Assembly: GCA_964521085.1 (NCBI GenBank)
Contig: CAZFPL010000002.1
Location: 95,616-159,615 of the forward strand
DNA length: 64,000 nt
Source of the DNA: JAFGKK01 sp964521085
Lineage (GTDB): Bacteria > Chloroflexota > Anaerolineae > Anaerolineales > RBG-16-64-43
Direction of reading: 5' to 3'
Shown here: positions 29,747 through 38,386 of the stretch, piece after piece
How the letters are laid out: the number at the start of each line of letters is the position of its first letter
Position numbering within the stretch: position 1 is the stretch's first letter
The notes under the pieces: model-generated
The model's database searches: none
What the model saw: the letters and a program-made list of their open reading frames with translations, nothing else
What the model was told of the DNA's origin: nothing
Program-made: the position numbers and the translations under genes

Positions 29747-29785
29747 CCTGCATCATCCTCGCCAATGGAATCGCATCCGATTATC

Positions 29786-29807
29786 CGACCGGGGAACCAT
29801 CCGGTCG
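29786..29807 (-). terminator. Hairpin downstream of the CDP-glycerol-transferase-like gene
   Basis: cgaccgg and ccggtcg pair across an 8-base loop, 15 bases after the end of the upstream gene. There is no U-run, so it could be an mRNA-stabilising or attenuating hairpin rather than a true terminator. Confidence 0.35.
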
Positions 29808-29821
29808 ATGTGCCGCCTGCC

Positions 29822-31486
29822 CTACCGATCGCCGAGCTGCTGCAAGGCCTGGACCAGGGAGGCCGCCCCGTTCCTAATCTCTCCCCCCCACAGGCGTTCC
29901 CGGCGCCGCCGGCGTTCGGCATCCGGGAGCGCGAACGCCCGGAGGACGGCGGCCGGCATCTCTTCCGGCCTATCCGCCGCTTCGGCCAATCCTTCTTCCA
30001 CAAGCTCGCGGCCGTAGGCGCGCGTGGTTTTCATCCACACGATCGGGATCCCCGTCAAAGCCGCTTCGTAGAGTACGGAACTGTACGAACCGACGGCCAG
30101 ATCCACTTGCGCGAAGGCTTCATAGACGGTGCCGGTTTGCAGCAAGCGGACGCGCGAGGCGGGAAGCGAATATTCCTCAAGGCTCTTTCCGGATTCGCCG
30201 GGGCGGAGTTTCAAGACGAGTTCGAAGCGGGGATCCTCCAGCAGCGTTTGTATAAACGCCGCCACCTCGCGCTTTCTCGCCAGCGGTTCAGACACCACCA
30301 GGATCCGGATCTTCCCCCGCGGATCAGATTCCTTTTTGTGCCGGTCCAGGGACGGGGGTGAAACGTCCGGCGGCCGGAGGGGGCCGGACACGAACACCTG
30401 ATCCGATGTATAGAGCGCAGTGTCGCGCAGCAAGCGGTCCCGGAAAAGGTCGCTCCATACCCCGTAGCGGTTGAAGGCGTGGGCGCGTGCGCCGGAAAAG
30501 CCGTACGCCATCAGGCCGGCATGGAATTTATTAAACACCCCGTGCTGGAATCCGAGAACCGGGATTCCCAAAGAGATGCAGGCGGCGACGAGCTCATGAT
30601 TGTGCCGGTTGTCGTCGAAGACCACCGCCCGGCGAACGCGTTGGAAACGAAGCGCCCGTTTCAGCATGCGCTGGCGGGCGACGGACTGCCGGCAGCCTTC
30701 CATCACGACCGGAACGAGCGCCCGCAGCGCGCGTTCTTCGAGGACATTCGAGCCCATCGCGGGCATTTCCACCGCGGGGACGACGATCCTCTCGCCGGAA
30801 AGTTGCGCCCAGAAATCCGCGGCTTCAAGAAAAAAAACCGGCCTTCCCCTACGGAAAAAATTTTTAAGCGCCTGATAGGGCGAAAGGGTGTGGGCGTATT
30901 CCGCATACCGGAATCCGCACCGGTCCAATTCGCGGTACAGCGGAGTAAACCGGAAATCCTGACGGAGTCCGGGGCTGACATGATCGATAATATACAAAAG
31001 CGTATCGCGCGAGGCGATTCGAAAGAGCGCGAGGGAGAAAAACGCAAGAGCCAGAACCGCCCACTTTCCAATCGACCCTTTGGGGGGCGGAAGCATGTCC
31101 CCTTCCAGGGAAGCGAATCCCATTTTCCCGCTGATCGCCCGCAGCACCCGCTCCAAATCCGGCGGGGCATTTTCGATGCGTATGCTTTTCATGCCATCGG
31201 CGGCTTTAAGAAGGGGAAAAAGCTGGGTCAGCGGGACGAGGTAGAAACGCAACAGCCGGTCCTGGCCGTACCACCATGGTTCGAAGCCGTCTTCGACCGG
31301 GATCGAGGAAATCCGTTTTCCCGATGCATCGGTGAGGGTGTTCATCCTGCGGAGGAGATCCAGTGCGCGGTCCCAATCCGGGGCGGAGACCGGAATGGAC
31401 GCGCCCTCCGTCTGCTCGAACTCCCCGTCGGTATCGGGGTTCGGGCGGAAGCGTAGGTGCCGTGGGATTCCGCCGCCGTCACTCAC
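29822..31486 (-). CDS. GT-B transferase related to CDP-glycerol/capsule polysaccharide transferases
   Basis: The 554 aa protein has about 130 unassigned residues, one membrane helix near 140-158 (WAVLALAFFSLALFRIA) and a GT-B-like region. VLGFQHGVFNKFH recalls the QHG motif of capsule and sialyl transferases. VGSYSSVLYEAALTGIP is the typical donor-site SS-x-x-x-EA segment of CDP-glycerol glycerophosphotransferase-like folds. The GTG start has GAGG upstream, and the gene follows the Gfo/Idh gene by 7 bp. It may add a phospho-polyol or terminal sugar. The exact function is unclear. Confidence 0.7.
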   Translation of the reverse strand: MSDGGGIPRHLRFRPNPDTDGEFEQTEGASIPVSAPDWDRALDLLRRMNTLTDASGKRISSIPVEDGFEPWWYGQDRLLRFYLVPLTQLFPLLKAADGMKSIRIENAPPDLERVLRAISGKMGFASLEGDMLPPPKGSIGKWAVLALAFFSLALFRIASRDTLLYIIDHVSPGLRQDFRFTPLYRELDRCGFRYAEYAHTLSPYQALKNFFRRGRPVFFLEAADFWAQLSGERIVVPAVEMPAMGSNVLEERALRALVPVVMEGCRQSVARQRMLKRALRFQRVRRAVVFDDNRHNHELVAACISLGIPVLGFQHGVFNKFHAGLMAYGFSGARAHAFNRYGVWSDLFRDRLLRDTALYTSDQVFVSGPLRPPDVSPPSLDRHKKESDPRGKIRILVVSEPLARKREVAAFIQTLLEDPRFELVLKLRPGESGKSLEEYSLPASRVRLLQTGTVYEAFAQVDLAVGSYSSVLYEAALTGIPIVWMKTTRAYGRELVEEGLAEAADRPEEMPAAVLRAFALPDAERRRRRERLWGGEIRNGAASLVQALQQLGDR

Positions 31487-31493
31487 GGGAGCC

Positions 31494-32537
31494 TCACCCG
31501 CCCGGGGATTGCCGGATGACGCGTTCGAACTCGGCGCCGAACCGCTCGTTTAACTCCTCCACATGCAACGCCTCCTCGGGCGAAGTGGGATTGATGCCGT
31601 CGTGCAGCACGTAATCCACAAAGTGGTTGATTACATATTCATGCGGCGAAGGCGGGGCGGCGCGTTTGGGTTTGGGAAGGATGCGGGCGGATGCCCAACG
31701 GCGGAACAACTCCGCCGACAGCTTCGCGTTGGGTCGTTCGGCCAACGCGAAGGCGGTTTTATAGGAAAACATATAGGAAGCCTTGGTGCCGTGCAGCACG
31801 TTGATCCGGCGCTTGGTCTCCTCGGGATTGGCCGACATGCGGATGTTGACATAGCCATCCTTGCTTTCCAGAACCACATCCACTTCGTCGGCGCTCATCC
31901 ACGGCCATTTGGCGGTGGTCTTGCGCGCCGCCACGCTCAGGAGTCGCATCTCTCCGACCAGCGCGTAGGCGATGTAGAGTTGATGCGGAAGGCTCTCCGC
32001 CCAGCGCCCGCCGGGGATCTTGTGACACCAGAAGTTCGGATCGATCACCATCCGGTCCTGGTCTCCGTTGGTCATCCAGGTCAATCCGATATGCAGCACG
32101 CGGCCCGCCTCGCCGCGTTTGACGATCTCCGTCATGCGCAGGATGCCCGCCATGAATTTATTCTGATGGACAACCGACAGCTTGCGGCCGGTGCGCTTCT
32201 GGGCGGCCACAACCTCGCGCGCTTCGTCGAGGGTGACGGCAAACGGTTTTTCCAGGAGCACATCCGCCCCGTGTTCAAAAGCGTAGATCGACAGATCCTT
32301 GTGGGTCTGGGGAGGGGTGCAGATCGAAACGATCCGCGCGCCGGTCTCGCGGAGTCCTTCCTCCAGCGAGGGATACGCCCCGGGAATCCCGTTCTCGTCC
32401 GCCACACGGCGTGCCCGTGCCAGATCCGGATCGCACATGCCGACGAGATGCACCGCGGGATGGTTCTTGAAGAAGGGCAAATGCCGGACAGCGCCGGCAA
32501 CACCGCTGCCGACGATGAGTACTTTGACCTTTTCCAT
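31494..32537 (-). CDS. Gfo/Idh/MocA-family oxidoreductase in the polysaccharide locus
   Basis: The 347 aa protein from ATG 32537 has GGAG 8 bases upstream. It carries the Rossmann motif VLIVGSGVAGAVRHLPF, the family marker EKPFAVTLDEA and a C-terminal substrate domain with GGRWAESLPHQLY, where the His is a usual catalytic residue. Members in such loci oxidise or reduce nucleotide sugars, for example at C3. An in-frame ATG 54 bases upstream lacks a ribosome-binding site. It is the first gene after a divergent promoter region. Confidence 0.88.
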   Translation of the reverse strand: MEKVKVLIVGSGVAGAVRHLPFFKNHPAVHLVGMCDPDLARARRVADENGIPGAYPSLEEGLRETGARIVSICTPPQTHKDLSIYAFEHGADVLLEKPFAVTLDEAREVVAAQKRTGRKLSVVHQNKFMAGILRMTEIVKRGEAGRVLHIGLTWMTNGDQDRMVIDPNFWCHKIPGGRWAESLPHQLYIAYALVGEMRLLSVAARKTTAKWPWMSADEVDVVLESKDGYVNIRMSANPEETKRRINVLHGTKASYMFSYKTAFALAERPNAKLSAELFRRWASARILPKPKRAAPPSPHEYVINHFVDYVLHDGINPTSPEEALHVEELNERFGAEFERVIRQSPGG

Positions 32538-32602
32538 TCCGTCTCCGATTTCGGGGCTTTCGCCCCCGGTTTTTCCAGGGGCATGCGCCACCGGGGTTTG
32601 GA

Positions 32603-32611
32603 ATTATACCA
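32603..32611 (-). promoter_or_regulatory. Extended -10 promoter for the 32537 operon
   Basis: The minus strand reads TGG then TATAAT, a full extended -10 element, about 65 bases before the Gfo/Idh start. The -35 is weak. A plus-strand TATCAT near 32651 may serve the small membrane gene that diverges here. Confidence 0.6.
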
Positions 32612-32702
32612 GCAGCAGCCCGGGCTTCGATGCCGCCGTCGATTTGTTGTATCATGAAACCGCCCCCATATTCCGCGCGGAATCGCCGGGAAAGGACACC
32701 CC

Positions 32703-32927
32703 ATGTGGCAAATCTACCGACCCCAGCAGAAAACGGACTTGGGTTTTTCCGCCACCGTGGAAGACTTGCAGCGCTCGACGGGACGGTCGATCCTCTTTTC
32801 GATTCTCGCCGTTTGTCTGCTTGCTTTTTTCGCCGTCGTCATCACGTCCCCCTTCTCGTGGAATTTCTGGCTGGTCATGAGCATCGCCCTGTTCTCCTGC
32901 GCCGCTTCCTACCTTCTGCTTAATTGA
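32703..32927 (+). CDS. Small two-helix membrane protein of unknown function
   Basis: The 74 aa protein has a soluble N-terminus of about 28 residues (YRPQQKTDLGFSATVEDLQ) and two membrane helices at about 29-47 and 55-73. AAAGGA lies 7 bases before the ATG. It is one of very few plus-strand genes and is divergent from the polysaccharide genes. I do not recognise the family. Together with the tiny ORF at 32936 and the terminator at 33012, it forms a compact separate transcript. Confidence 0.7.
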   Translation: MWQIYRPQQKTDLGFSATVEDLQRSTGRSILFSILAVCLLAFFAVVITSPFSWNFWLVMSIALFSCAASYLLLN

Positions 32928-32935
32928 ATTCCACT

Positions 32936-33001
32936 ATGGTGGCGATGATTATGGCGATCGTCGCCATCGCCGCGGGAGTTCTTATCTTGATCCGCAGGTA
33001 A
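32936..33001 (+). CDS. Tiny 21-aa hydrophobic ORF, DUF3096-like start
   Basis: The ORF encodes MVAMIMAIVAIAAGVLILIRR, a single membrane helix with a basic end. The start resembles DUF3096 membrane proteins, but those continue with a second helix. No Shine-Dalgarno is visible, although it may be coupled to the 74 aa gene ending 8 bases upstream. It may be a true micropeptide or the remains of a truncated gene. Confidence 0.35.
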   Translation: MVAMIMAIVAIAAGVLILIRR

Positions 33002-33011
33002 TGGGGCGTTA

Positions 33012-33056
33012 AAAAAAACCGTCCCGTGGTTCTTTCTCCACGGGACGGTTTTTTTT
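33012..33056. terminator. Strong bidirectional terminator
   Basis: ccgtcccgtgg (33019-33029) pairs perfectly with ccacgggacgg (33038-33048) across an 8-base loop. It is flanked by A8 on one side and T8 on the other. It serves both the small plus-strand unit and the minus-strand gene whose stop is at 33055. Confidence 0.95.
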
Positions 33057-33843
33057 ATTCCGTAATCCCGAAGGACGAGGCCGATCCGTCGGCCATCGCC
33101 AGAGTCAGATCCCTCCGCTTATCTTCCGACGCCAGGAGCCTGGCAAAAACCATGTAATCACAAATCAACGCCGCGCGGATGGGAGCCACATGCGCATGGA
33201 TTGACTCGCAGATGGTGGCCAGATCTTTCGGGCTGGTCGGCAATCCGGCGACGGGCACGTCGAACCGCGCCAGAAAGTCGATCGTCGTGATCAGACGGAC
33301 TTTCTTATCCACCACACGGAGGATCAGCGTCAACCACGGGGCGGAATTCCGTAGAATTCCCAAGAAATACGAACAGGGATCCGGACCGGAAGCCACCCAG
33401 GTCCGGATCTGATCCAGGGAAAAGCCGTTCCATTTCCAGGAAAACGGCGGGAAGAATGCCAGGCCAGCGGGATCTTGTTCCGCAAGAAGAAATGCCTTGA
33501 ACGCGAAATCCTCCAGATCGTTCGACATCCAATCCGCGCGCTGGGCGCGGTCTGAAAAGAGGACCAAGCTGTCCCTTTCCAGAATCTGGACGCTTTCCAA
33601 ACCCGGCAATTGATAATAAAGCTTCTTCGCCATCTCCTGCGGATCATCCACCTGCTCAATCGCCGGAATCCGGAAACCCGCCGGTGCATATACGCGGAGG
33701 ACCTTGCCGCCGTGATGCAGGATCGAAAGCAGATTCGGGTGCTCGGGCCGGATATCGGCAATCCGGGAGGTGTCGACCAGGGACATCAGGTTTCTCCAGA
33801 CGTCGGGACGCAGGTCGGTAATCTCCACATCGCGGGCTATCAT
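33055..33843 (-). CDS. Protein of unknown function coupled to a GH35-like gene
   Basis: The 262 aa protein (ATG 33843, ATGA overlap with the upstream gene) has no signal peptide or membrane helix and no motif I recognise. Visible features are an aromatic-rich central part (GLAFFPPFSWKWNGFSLDQIRTW) and many Asp/Glu and Leu residues. The middle suggests a mixed alpha/beta fold. A longer frame starting at 33930 lies inside the GH35-like gene and is rejected. Tight coupling suggests it works with the glycosidase-like protein. No function is proposed. Confidence 0.7.
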   Translation of the reverse strand: MIARDVEITDLRPDVWRNLMSLVDTSRIADIRPEHPNLLSILHHGGKVLRVYAPAGFRIPAIEQVDDPQEMAKKLYYQLPGLESVQILERDSLVLFSDRAQRADWMSNDLEDFAFKAFLLAEQDPAGLAFFPPFSWKWNGFSLDQIRTWVASGPDPCSYFLGILRNSAPWLTLILRVVDKKVRLITTIDFLARFDVPVAGLPTSPKDLATICESIHAHVAPIRAALICDYMVFARLLASEDKRRDLTLAMADGSASSFGITE

Positions 33844-35828
33844 TTCAAGACCTCCCATACTTGCACGGTCAACGGCGCCACTTCGGCCGTCACGGATCCG
33901 GTTTGGGTTTCTGCCGCTGGAGCATTCCACACTCCGCGCAACGGCCAGGAGGAGATCATCATCGAGCGCTGCATCGTACTGGTCGGATTGGCGAGGAAGA
34001 CGAGGATCGAGGAACCGCCGCGGATTGTCAACCGCAGGTCCGGATTGTCGATGAGGACGACGTTCGGCATATCCGGGGTGATCAGATCCTTCGCCTGGTC
34101 GAAAGAGGGCAGAAACGTGATCTTACCCGATTCGCGGTTTTGGGTCCCGGGGACCTGGATTGCGGCCCCGAAGATCGAGGCCGGATTCATCCGCTCATCC
34201 AGTGTCGGAAGCGCCGGCCCGAAGACCAAATGCCCGCCGCGGTCGGCGAATTCCAGGAGTTTTTCCTGTTCCTTCGGATCCATAAAATCGGCGGTGGGGA
34301 CAAACACCATGTCGTACTTGGTAAGCTCGTCGAGCATCAAGCGGCTGTTTGCCAGATTGTATTCCACCTGGGCGCCTTCCAGATACCGGCAGGCTTCCTG
34401 AATCCAGCTCCCTTCCTCCAGAATGGATTGCCGCATCGGCTCGGTCTGGAAACCCAGAGAGGACGGCACTTCGGAGAACAATTTCGGAATGCGCAGAAGG
34501 CCGAGGTAGGCGTGGTTCAAGGTCGAGAAGGCGCTGTGGTACTTCTCCAACCCGGAGGAGATCAGCACCAGCGTGCGGCAATTCTTCTTGCTGTCAAAAA
34601 TTTTATATTGGGTGAAGAAGGCGCTCAACCGCCGGAACAGGTTTGCATACTCCTCCCGGAACGCGCCGGAGCGCTGGATCGGGGCTCCCACCCAGCGGTC
34701 TCCCTCGGCCAATACGTGAAAATCCACCGCCGACATACCGTGCATCACGGCGCACATAACGGCGAATTCTTCCTCGGCCGGGGAGTTGACATGCGAGGTA
34801 AACCAAGAATGCCCGGAACCGAACCGCGAGACATACGGCAGCCGGCTGGTCCCCGTCAGGAAGCGGATGTGCCGCGCCAGCCCTTGATAATCCGTCGGGC
34901 GGGGATCGATCTCCATTCCGAAGAGCGGCGTCTCGATGACTTTCTGAAGTTCCAAGGAATCGACCGGCGTAGAAAAAACCGAAGGACCGTCTATTGCCAG
35001 GGGGATGGTAATTCCCCTTTCCCGGAGCATCTGCGAAAGGCGGCTGTGGAAGCGGCGGATCAAATATTCCTTGTAATCCACCCAATCCAAGTACCAGGGG
35101 AGATCCCGCTGGACGACGGCCTCACAGGATTTGGGAGGGGCAATCTCTGCGATGGATGTGTATTTTCCACCGTACACGTCGTTCAAAGCCTCGACGGACC
35201 CGTACTTTTCGGAAAGGAATTGGCGGTACAGGGCGATGGATTCCGCCGAATAATCCAGGTCGTAGGCTTGAATCCGCCCCATGAATGCGGTTTCCCTGTT
35301 CACCTGGCAGATGATGATCGGCCCGTCGGGAAATTGGCGCGGAGTGAGAATCGGAATCAATTGTTCGAGGAATTTTCCGACTTCCTGCATGAACTTCTCG
35401 CTGGCATAGGAAGGGATGGCGACCGGCGGAGTGAACCGGGAGGAAACCGCCGGCGCGCCCGTCGAGGTTAACGCCCAGACGGCGGGGTTGCGAATCACCC
35501 GCAAGGGGAAGCCGCCATACGGCATGTCCTCGTCCACGATCGGTCCGAGTCGGACTACCACCAGAAGCCCGAGTTCGCGGCACAATTCCAGAAAATTGGG
35601 GAGCCCTTTTTGGGGATTCTTTTCTCCAAAATCAAAAATCCCGGGGCCTGATTCATGCAGACCCCAGGGGACGGGCAGGCTTACAACCTCGAAACCCAGG
35701 TCCTTGATTTCCTCCAAAATGGTCCGCCAAGTTTCCGGCGCGTGACGCCAATAATGGACGGACCCTGAATACAATGGGATTTGACGCCCTTCCAGGTAAA
35801 GCCCGTTGGATTCAATCCGGATGGCCAT
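33840..35828 (-). CDS. GH35-like beta-galactosidase family protein with altered catalytic motif
   Basis: The 662 aa protein has a TIM-barrel start typical of GH35: LYSGSVHYWRHAPETW, then VPWGLHESGPGIFDF and LGLLVVVRLGPI. At the acid/base strand it reads QVNRET (175-180), where GH35 normally has QxENEYG. The putative acid/base Glu179 is kept but the preceding Asn is Arg and the Tyr is Thr. The nucleophile segment is not clear (perhaps FGMEIDPRP). It has no signal peptide and an additional C-terminal half. It may act on unusual glycosides or be non-catalytic. A promoter at 35848-35876 precedes it. Confidence 0.72.
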   Translation of the reverse strand: MAIRIESNGLYLEGRQIPLYSGSVHYWRHAPETWRTILEEIKDLGFEVVSLPVPWGLHESGPGIFDFGEKNPQKGLPNFLELCRELGLLVVVRLGPIVDEDMPYGGFPLRVIRNPAVWALTSTGAPAVSSRFTPPVAIPSYASEKFMQEVGKFLEQLIPILTPRQFPDGPIIICQVNRETAFMGRIQAYDLDYSAESIALYRQFLSEKYGSVEALNDVYGGKYTSIAEIAPPKSCEAVVQRDLPWYLDWVDYKEYLIRRFHSRLSQMLRERGITIPLAIDGPSVFSTPVDSLELQKVIETPLFGMEIDPRPTDYQGLARHIRFLTGTSRLPYVSRFGSGHSWFTSHVNSPAEEEFAVMCAVMHGMSAVDFHVLAEGDRWVGAPIQRSGAFREEYANLFRRLSAFFTQYKIFDSKKNCRTLVLISSGLEKYHSAFSTLNHAYLGLLRIPKLFSEVPSSLGFQTEPMRQSILEEGSWIQEACRYLEGAQVEYNLANSRLMLDELTKYDMVFVPTADFMDPKEQEKLLEFADRGGHLVFGPALPTLDERMNPASIFGAAIQVPGTQNRESGKITFLPSFDQAKDLITPDMPNVVLIDNPDLRLTIRGGSSILVFLANPTSTMQRSMMISSWPLRGVWNAPAAETQTGSVTAEVAPLTVQVWEVLK

Positions 35829-35847
35829 AAGCGCTTTCTCCGCATTT

Positions 35848-35876
35848 AGAATACCCGATTATCGCAAGGCGTGCAA
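35848..35876 (-). promoter_or_regulatory. Promoter candidate for the GH35-like pair
   Basis: The minus strand has TTGCAC (35876-35871), a 17-base spacer and TATTCT (35853-35848), about 20 bases before the ATG. Matches are 3/6 and 4/6 to consensus. It lies in a 209-base gap that has no gene and no clear upstream terminator. Confidence 0.4.
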
Positions 35877-36037
35877 TCAGAATCACAGCACTTAACCGCT
35901 TCATTTCCGGCGGGTATGAAAATTTATTCGTTCTTTATTGGAAAAAAAGTCCTCGGGAAAAGACGCACCTGCATCGGCGGGAATCCGGACAGGGAACGGT
36001 TCACATAAAAAACCCGTTTACGTTTGCGGACTGTCCG

Positions 36038-37198
36038 TTAGGAACGGACCATCTCTTGGAACAAGCCAAGGTACGCCGTGACGTATCGCTCTTCGGAGAA
36101 TGCGTTCCGCGCCGCTTCCGCCAGGCTCGAGCGGTATGCGGATGACCCGGGCTCTTCTTGAAGGGCGTTACGGATTTCTCCGGCGAGATCTTCCGCCGTC
36201 TGGGTCCGGCCGTCGAAGGCTTTGCCGACGGGAATACCCAGGACGTTTTCCAATTCCGCCATCTGCGGCGCCCAACCGATCGCCGGCACTCCGCTGCAGA
36301 GCGCTTCCAGCAAGGCGATGCTGAATCCCTCCAACCGGCTTGGGATAACCACCAGGCGCATCCCCGGGAGTCTTTCCGCCAATTCTTCCTGAGAGAGTTG
36401 TCCCAACGCATGGACCGGCAAACCATCCCGGACCGCCTGCCGGACAAGCTCTTCATCTTCTCCGCGTCCGCAAATAAAAAGCGGATCCCGCCACAAACCG
36501 CGATTCCCGCGATAGGCGTCCAAAAGCAGATCGATGCCTTTTCGCCGCCGGACTGCGCCGATGAACATCACCCCCTGTCGGGAACGGCCGGAATCCACCG
36601 GAGTGCGGCAGAAAACAGGTGCGACCGGATAATGGATCGACCGCGTGCGCTCCTTCGGAAACCGGATCAGCGATGGGATGCGCTCCCGGGCGGATTGCGA
36701 GGGGAAAACGATCCGATCGTAGACATCCAATTCCTCACCCACCTCTCCGTGATGATGAGTCAGGATCAGATTGCCGTGCAACCCGAGTGCCCGGGCCAGC
36801 CGCGGGAACGGCCGCCGGGCGAGGTGGTTGTGAATGACATCCGGGTGGAACAGCCGCACCTCCCGGCGCAAGGCGGTTAAGGCAAAAGCGTCATAAAAAA
36901 GATTCTTTATTCCCGCAGGCCAAGGCCGCAGCCGCAGCAGGCTCCACGGCAGCCAAACCATTTCCCTCCAGGACGGGATGTGCATGGCCGCGGCCACTTC
37001 CACCGCGCGCCCCGGCGCCACCTCCCATAACTCCCGGCTGCCCACACCCTCCGGGATGGGCAGCACCTGGACATCGTGCCCCCGTTCGAGGAGCAGCCGG
37101 GTGAGCTGCAGCGCCGCGCGCGCCATTCCGCCCGCCGCCGGCGCCAGCGCTTCCGATTTCATCAGCGGATGAATCTGAAGTATTCGCATCGTGCTCAA
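36038..37198 (-). CDS. Family 4 glycosyltransferase, tandem copy 3
   Basis: The 386 aa frame starts at TTG 37198 (TTGA overlap). ATG 37189 is possible. It has RILQIHPLMKSEALAPAAGG, MFIGAVRRRKGIDLLLDAY and SRLEGFSIALLEALCSG with the EGFS signature. The N-terminal LQIHP/AGG pattern and the GW-x-PQ segment after the catalytic region also occur in the two genes upstream, so this is one of three tandem paralogues. Donor unknown. Confidence 0.88.
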   Translation of the reverse strand: MSTMRILQIHPLMKSEALAPAAGGMARAALQLTRLLLERGHDVQVLPIPEGVGSRELWEVAPGRAVEVAAAMHIPSWREMVWLPWSLLRLRPWPAGIKNLFYDAFALTALRREVRLFHPDVIHNHLARRPFPRLARALGLHGNLILTHHHGEVGEELDVYDRIVFPSQSARERIPSLIRFPKERTRSIHYPVAPVFCRTPVDSGRSRQGVMFIGAVRRRKGIDLLLDAYRGNRGLWRDPLFICGRGEDEELVRQAVRDGLPVHALGQLSQEELAERLPGMRLVVIPSRLEGFSIALLEALCSGVPAIGWAPQMAELENVLGIPVGKAFDGRTQTAEDLAGEIRNALQEEPGSSAYRSSLAEAARNAFSEERYVTAYLGLFQEMVRS

Positions 37199-38364
37199 TC
37201 ACCATGCAGGAGTTCGGAATAATGGCCGATCATTTCCCTGCCGTAACGCTCCATCGAAAACGATTCCCTGGCCAATCCGGCCAGCTCCATCCGGGAACGG
37301 TCTTCCAGAACGGGATCCTCCAGCGCGCGAAGCAACACGCCCTCTAACTCCTCTTCGGGTTGAGTCCTGCCGTCGAACGCAAAGCCGACGGGCCTGTGCC
37401 ACCACTCCTCAAGCTCCCACACCTGTGAAGCCCAACCGAGGACCGGGGTCCCGCAGGCAAGAGCTTCCAGAAGCGCGACGGAGAATCCCTCCATCCGGCT
37501 GGGATTTACCAGCAGCTTGGCCTTGGAGACGATCGCCTTCACTTCCGGAGCGGACAACCGTCCATGGAAAACGACCGGAAGGTCATTCCGGGCAACCAGT
37601 TCTTTGTATTTTTCTTCATCCGCTCCGCTCCCACACAGGTGCAACGGATGCCTGCGCAGGCGGTCGTTCCGGCGATACGCCTCGAGCAGCAGATCAATCC
37701 CCTTGGCGTCCTTCAAATTTCCGACGCTGACCAATCCATTTCGTTCCTGCGCCGGAACGACCTCTCCCGACAGAAATTCATCCGCAATCGGGTAGTAAAG
37801 GATCCAGGTCCGCTCTTCGGGATAATCGGACAAGAGGCAGACCTCCTCCTGCATGGACCGGCTCAAGAAAATAATACGGTCATATGTGTCCAAGCCCCGG
37901 CCGATACGACCCGAGTGGTGGGTCAGGATGGCGGGAGGCTTCATTCCAGTCAGGGGAAGCAGGATGGGAATGTCGGATTCGGTTTGGTGGCAATGCAGGA
38001 TGTCGGGTTGGAACCGATCGATGGCGATTCTCAATCCCTCGAGGAAAGCCATATCCTGAAAAAGGGAATGCCGATCCGTCCCGGGGAATTTCGCCATCCG
38101 CAAACGGATCGCATCCGGCAGAAAATGCCGCACGCTGGGGAGTGCAAGCGTCGGCAACACCTGGGCGGGAACAGACGGCGAAGCGGCGAATGCCATCGTC
38201 TCTCCCCAGATCCGCTCGGGCCACGGATACAGCGCGATCGTATGCCCCGCTTCCAGCAGAAAACGCGTCAGCATCAGTGCCACGCGGGATTTTCCGCCCG
38301 CCCTCGGATTGATCCTTTCCGAGCGTAAATAAGTTTGAATCTGCAGTATGCGAAGGGCTTTCAT
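37195..38364 (-). CDS. Family 4 glycosyltransferase, tandem copy 2
   Basis: The 389 aa protein has LRILQIQTYLRSERINPRAG, SVGNLKDAKGIDLLLEAY, SRMEGFSVALLEALACG and LGWASQVWELE. These are the same landmarks as copies 1 and 3. Its stop overlaps the next gene's start. The conserved N-terminal RSExxxPRAGGKSR run suggests that the three copies bind a similar lipid-linked or chain acceptor. Confidence 0.88.
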   Translation of the reverse strand: MKALRILQIQTYLRSERINPRAGGKSRVALMLTRFLLEAGHTIALYPWPERIWGETMAFAASPSVPAQVLPTLALPSVRHFLPDAIRLRMAKFPGTDRHSLFQDMAFLEGLRIAIDRFQPDILHCHQTESDIPILLPLTGMKPPAILTHHSGRIGRGLDTYDRIIFLSRSMQEEVCLLSDYPEERTWILYYPIADEFLSGEVVPAQERNGLVSVGNLKDAKGIDLLLEAYRRNDRLRRHPLHLCGSGADEEKYKELVARNDLPVVFHGRLSAPEVKAIVSKAKLLVNPSRMEGFSVALLEALACGTPVLGWASQVWELEEWWHRPVGFAFDGRTQPEEELEGVLLRALEDPVLEDRSRMELAGLARESFSMERYGREMIGHYSELLHGD

Positions 38365-38386
38365 TGGAATGACAAGAGGAATGACC

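Noticed and set aside
35300..35500. Possible catalytic-dead conclusion for the GH35-like protein
   Set aside because: One Glu of the acid/base position is retained, and the nucleophile could not be located with certainty, so inactivity cannot be claimed from sequence alone.
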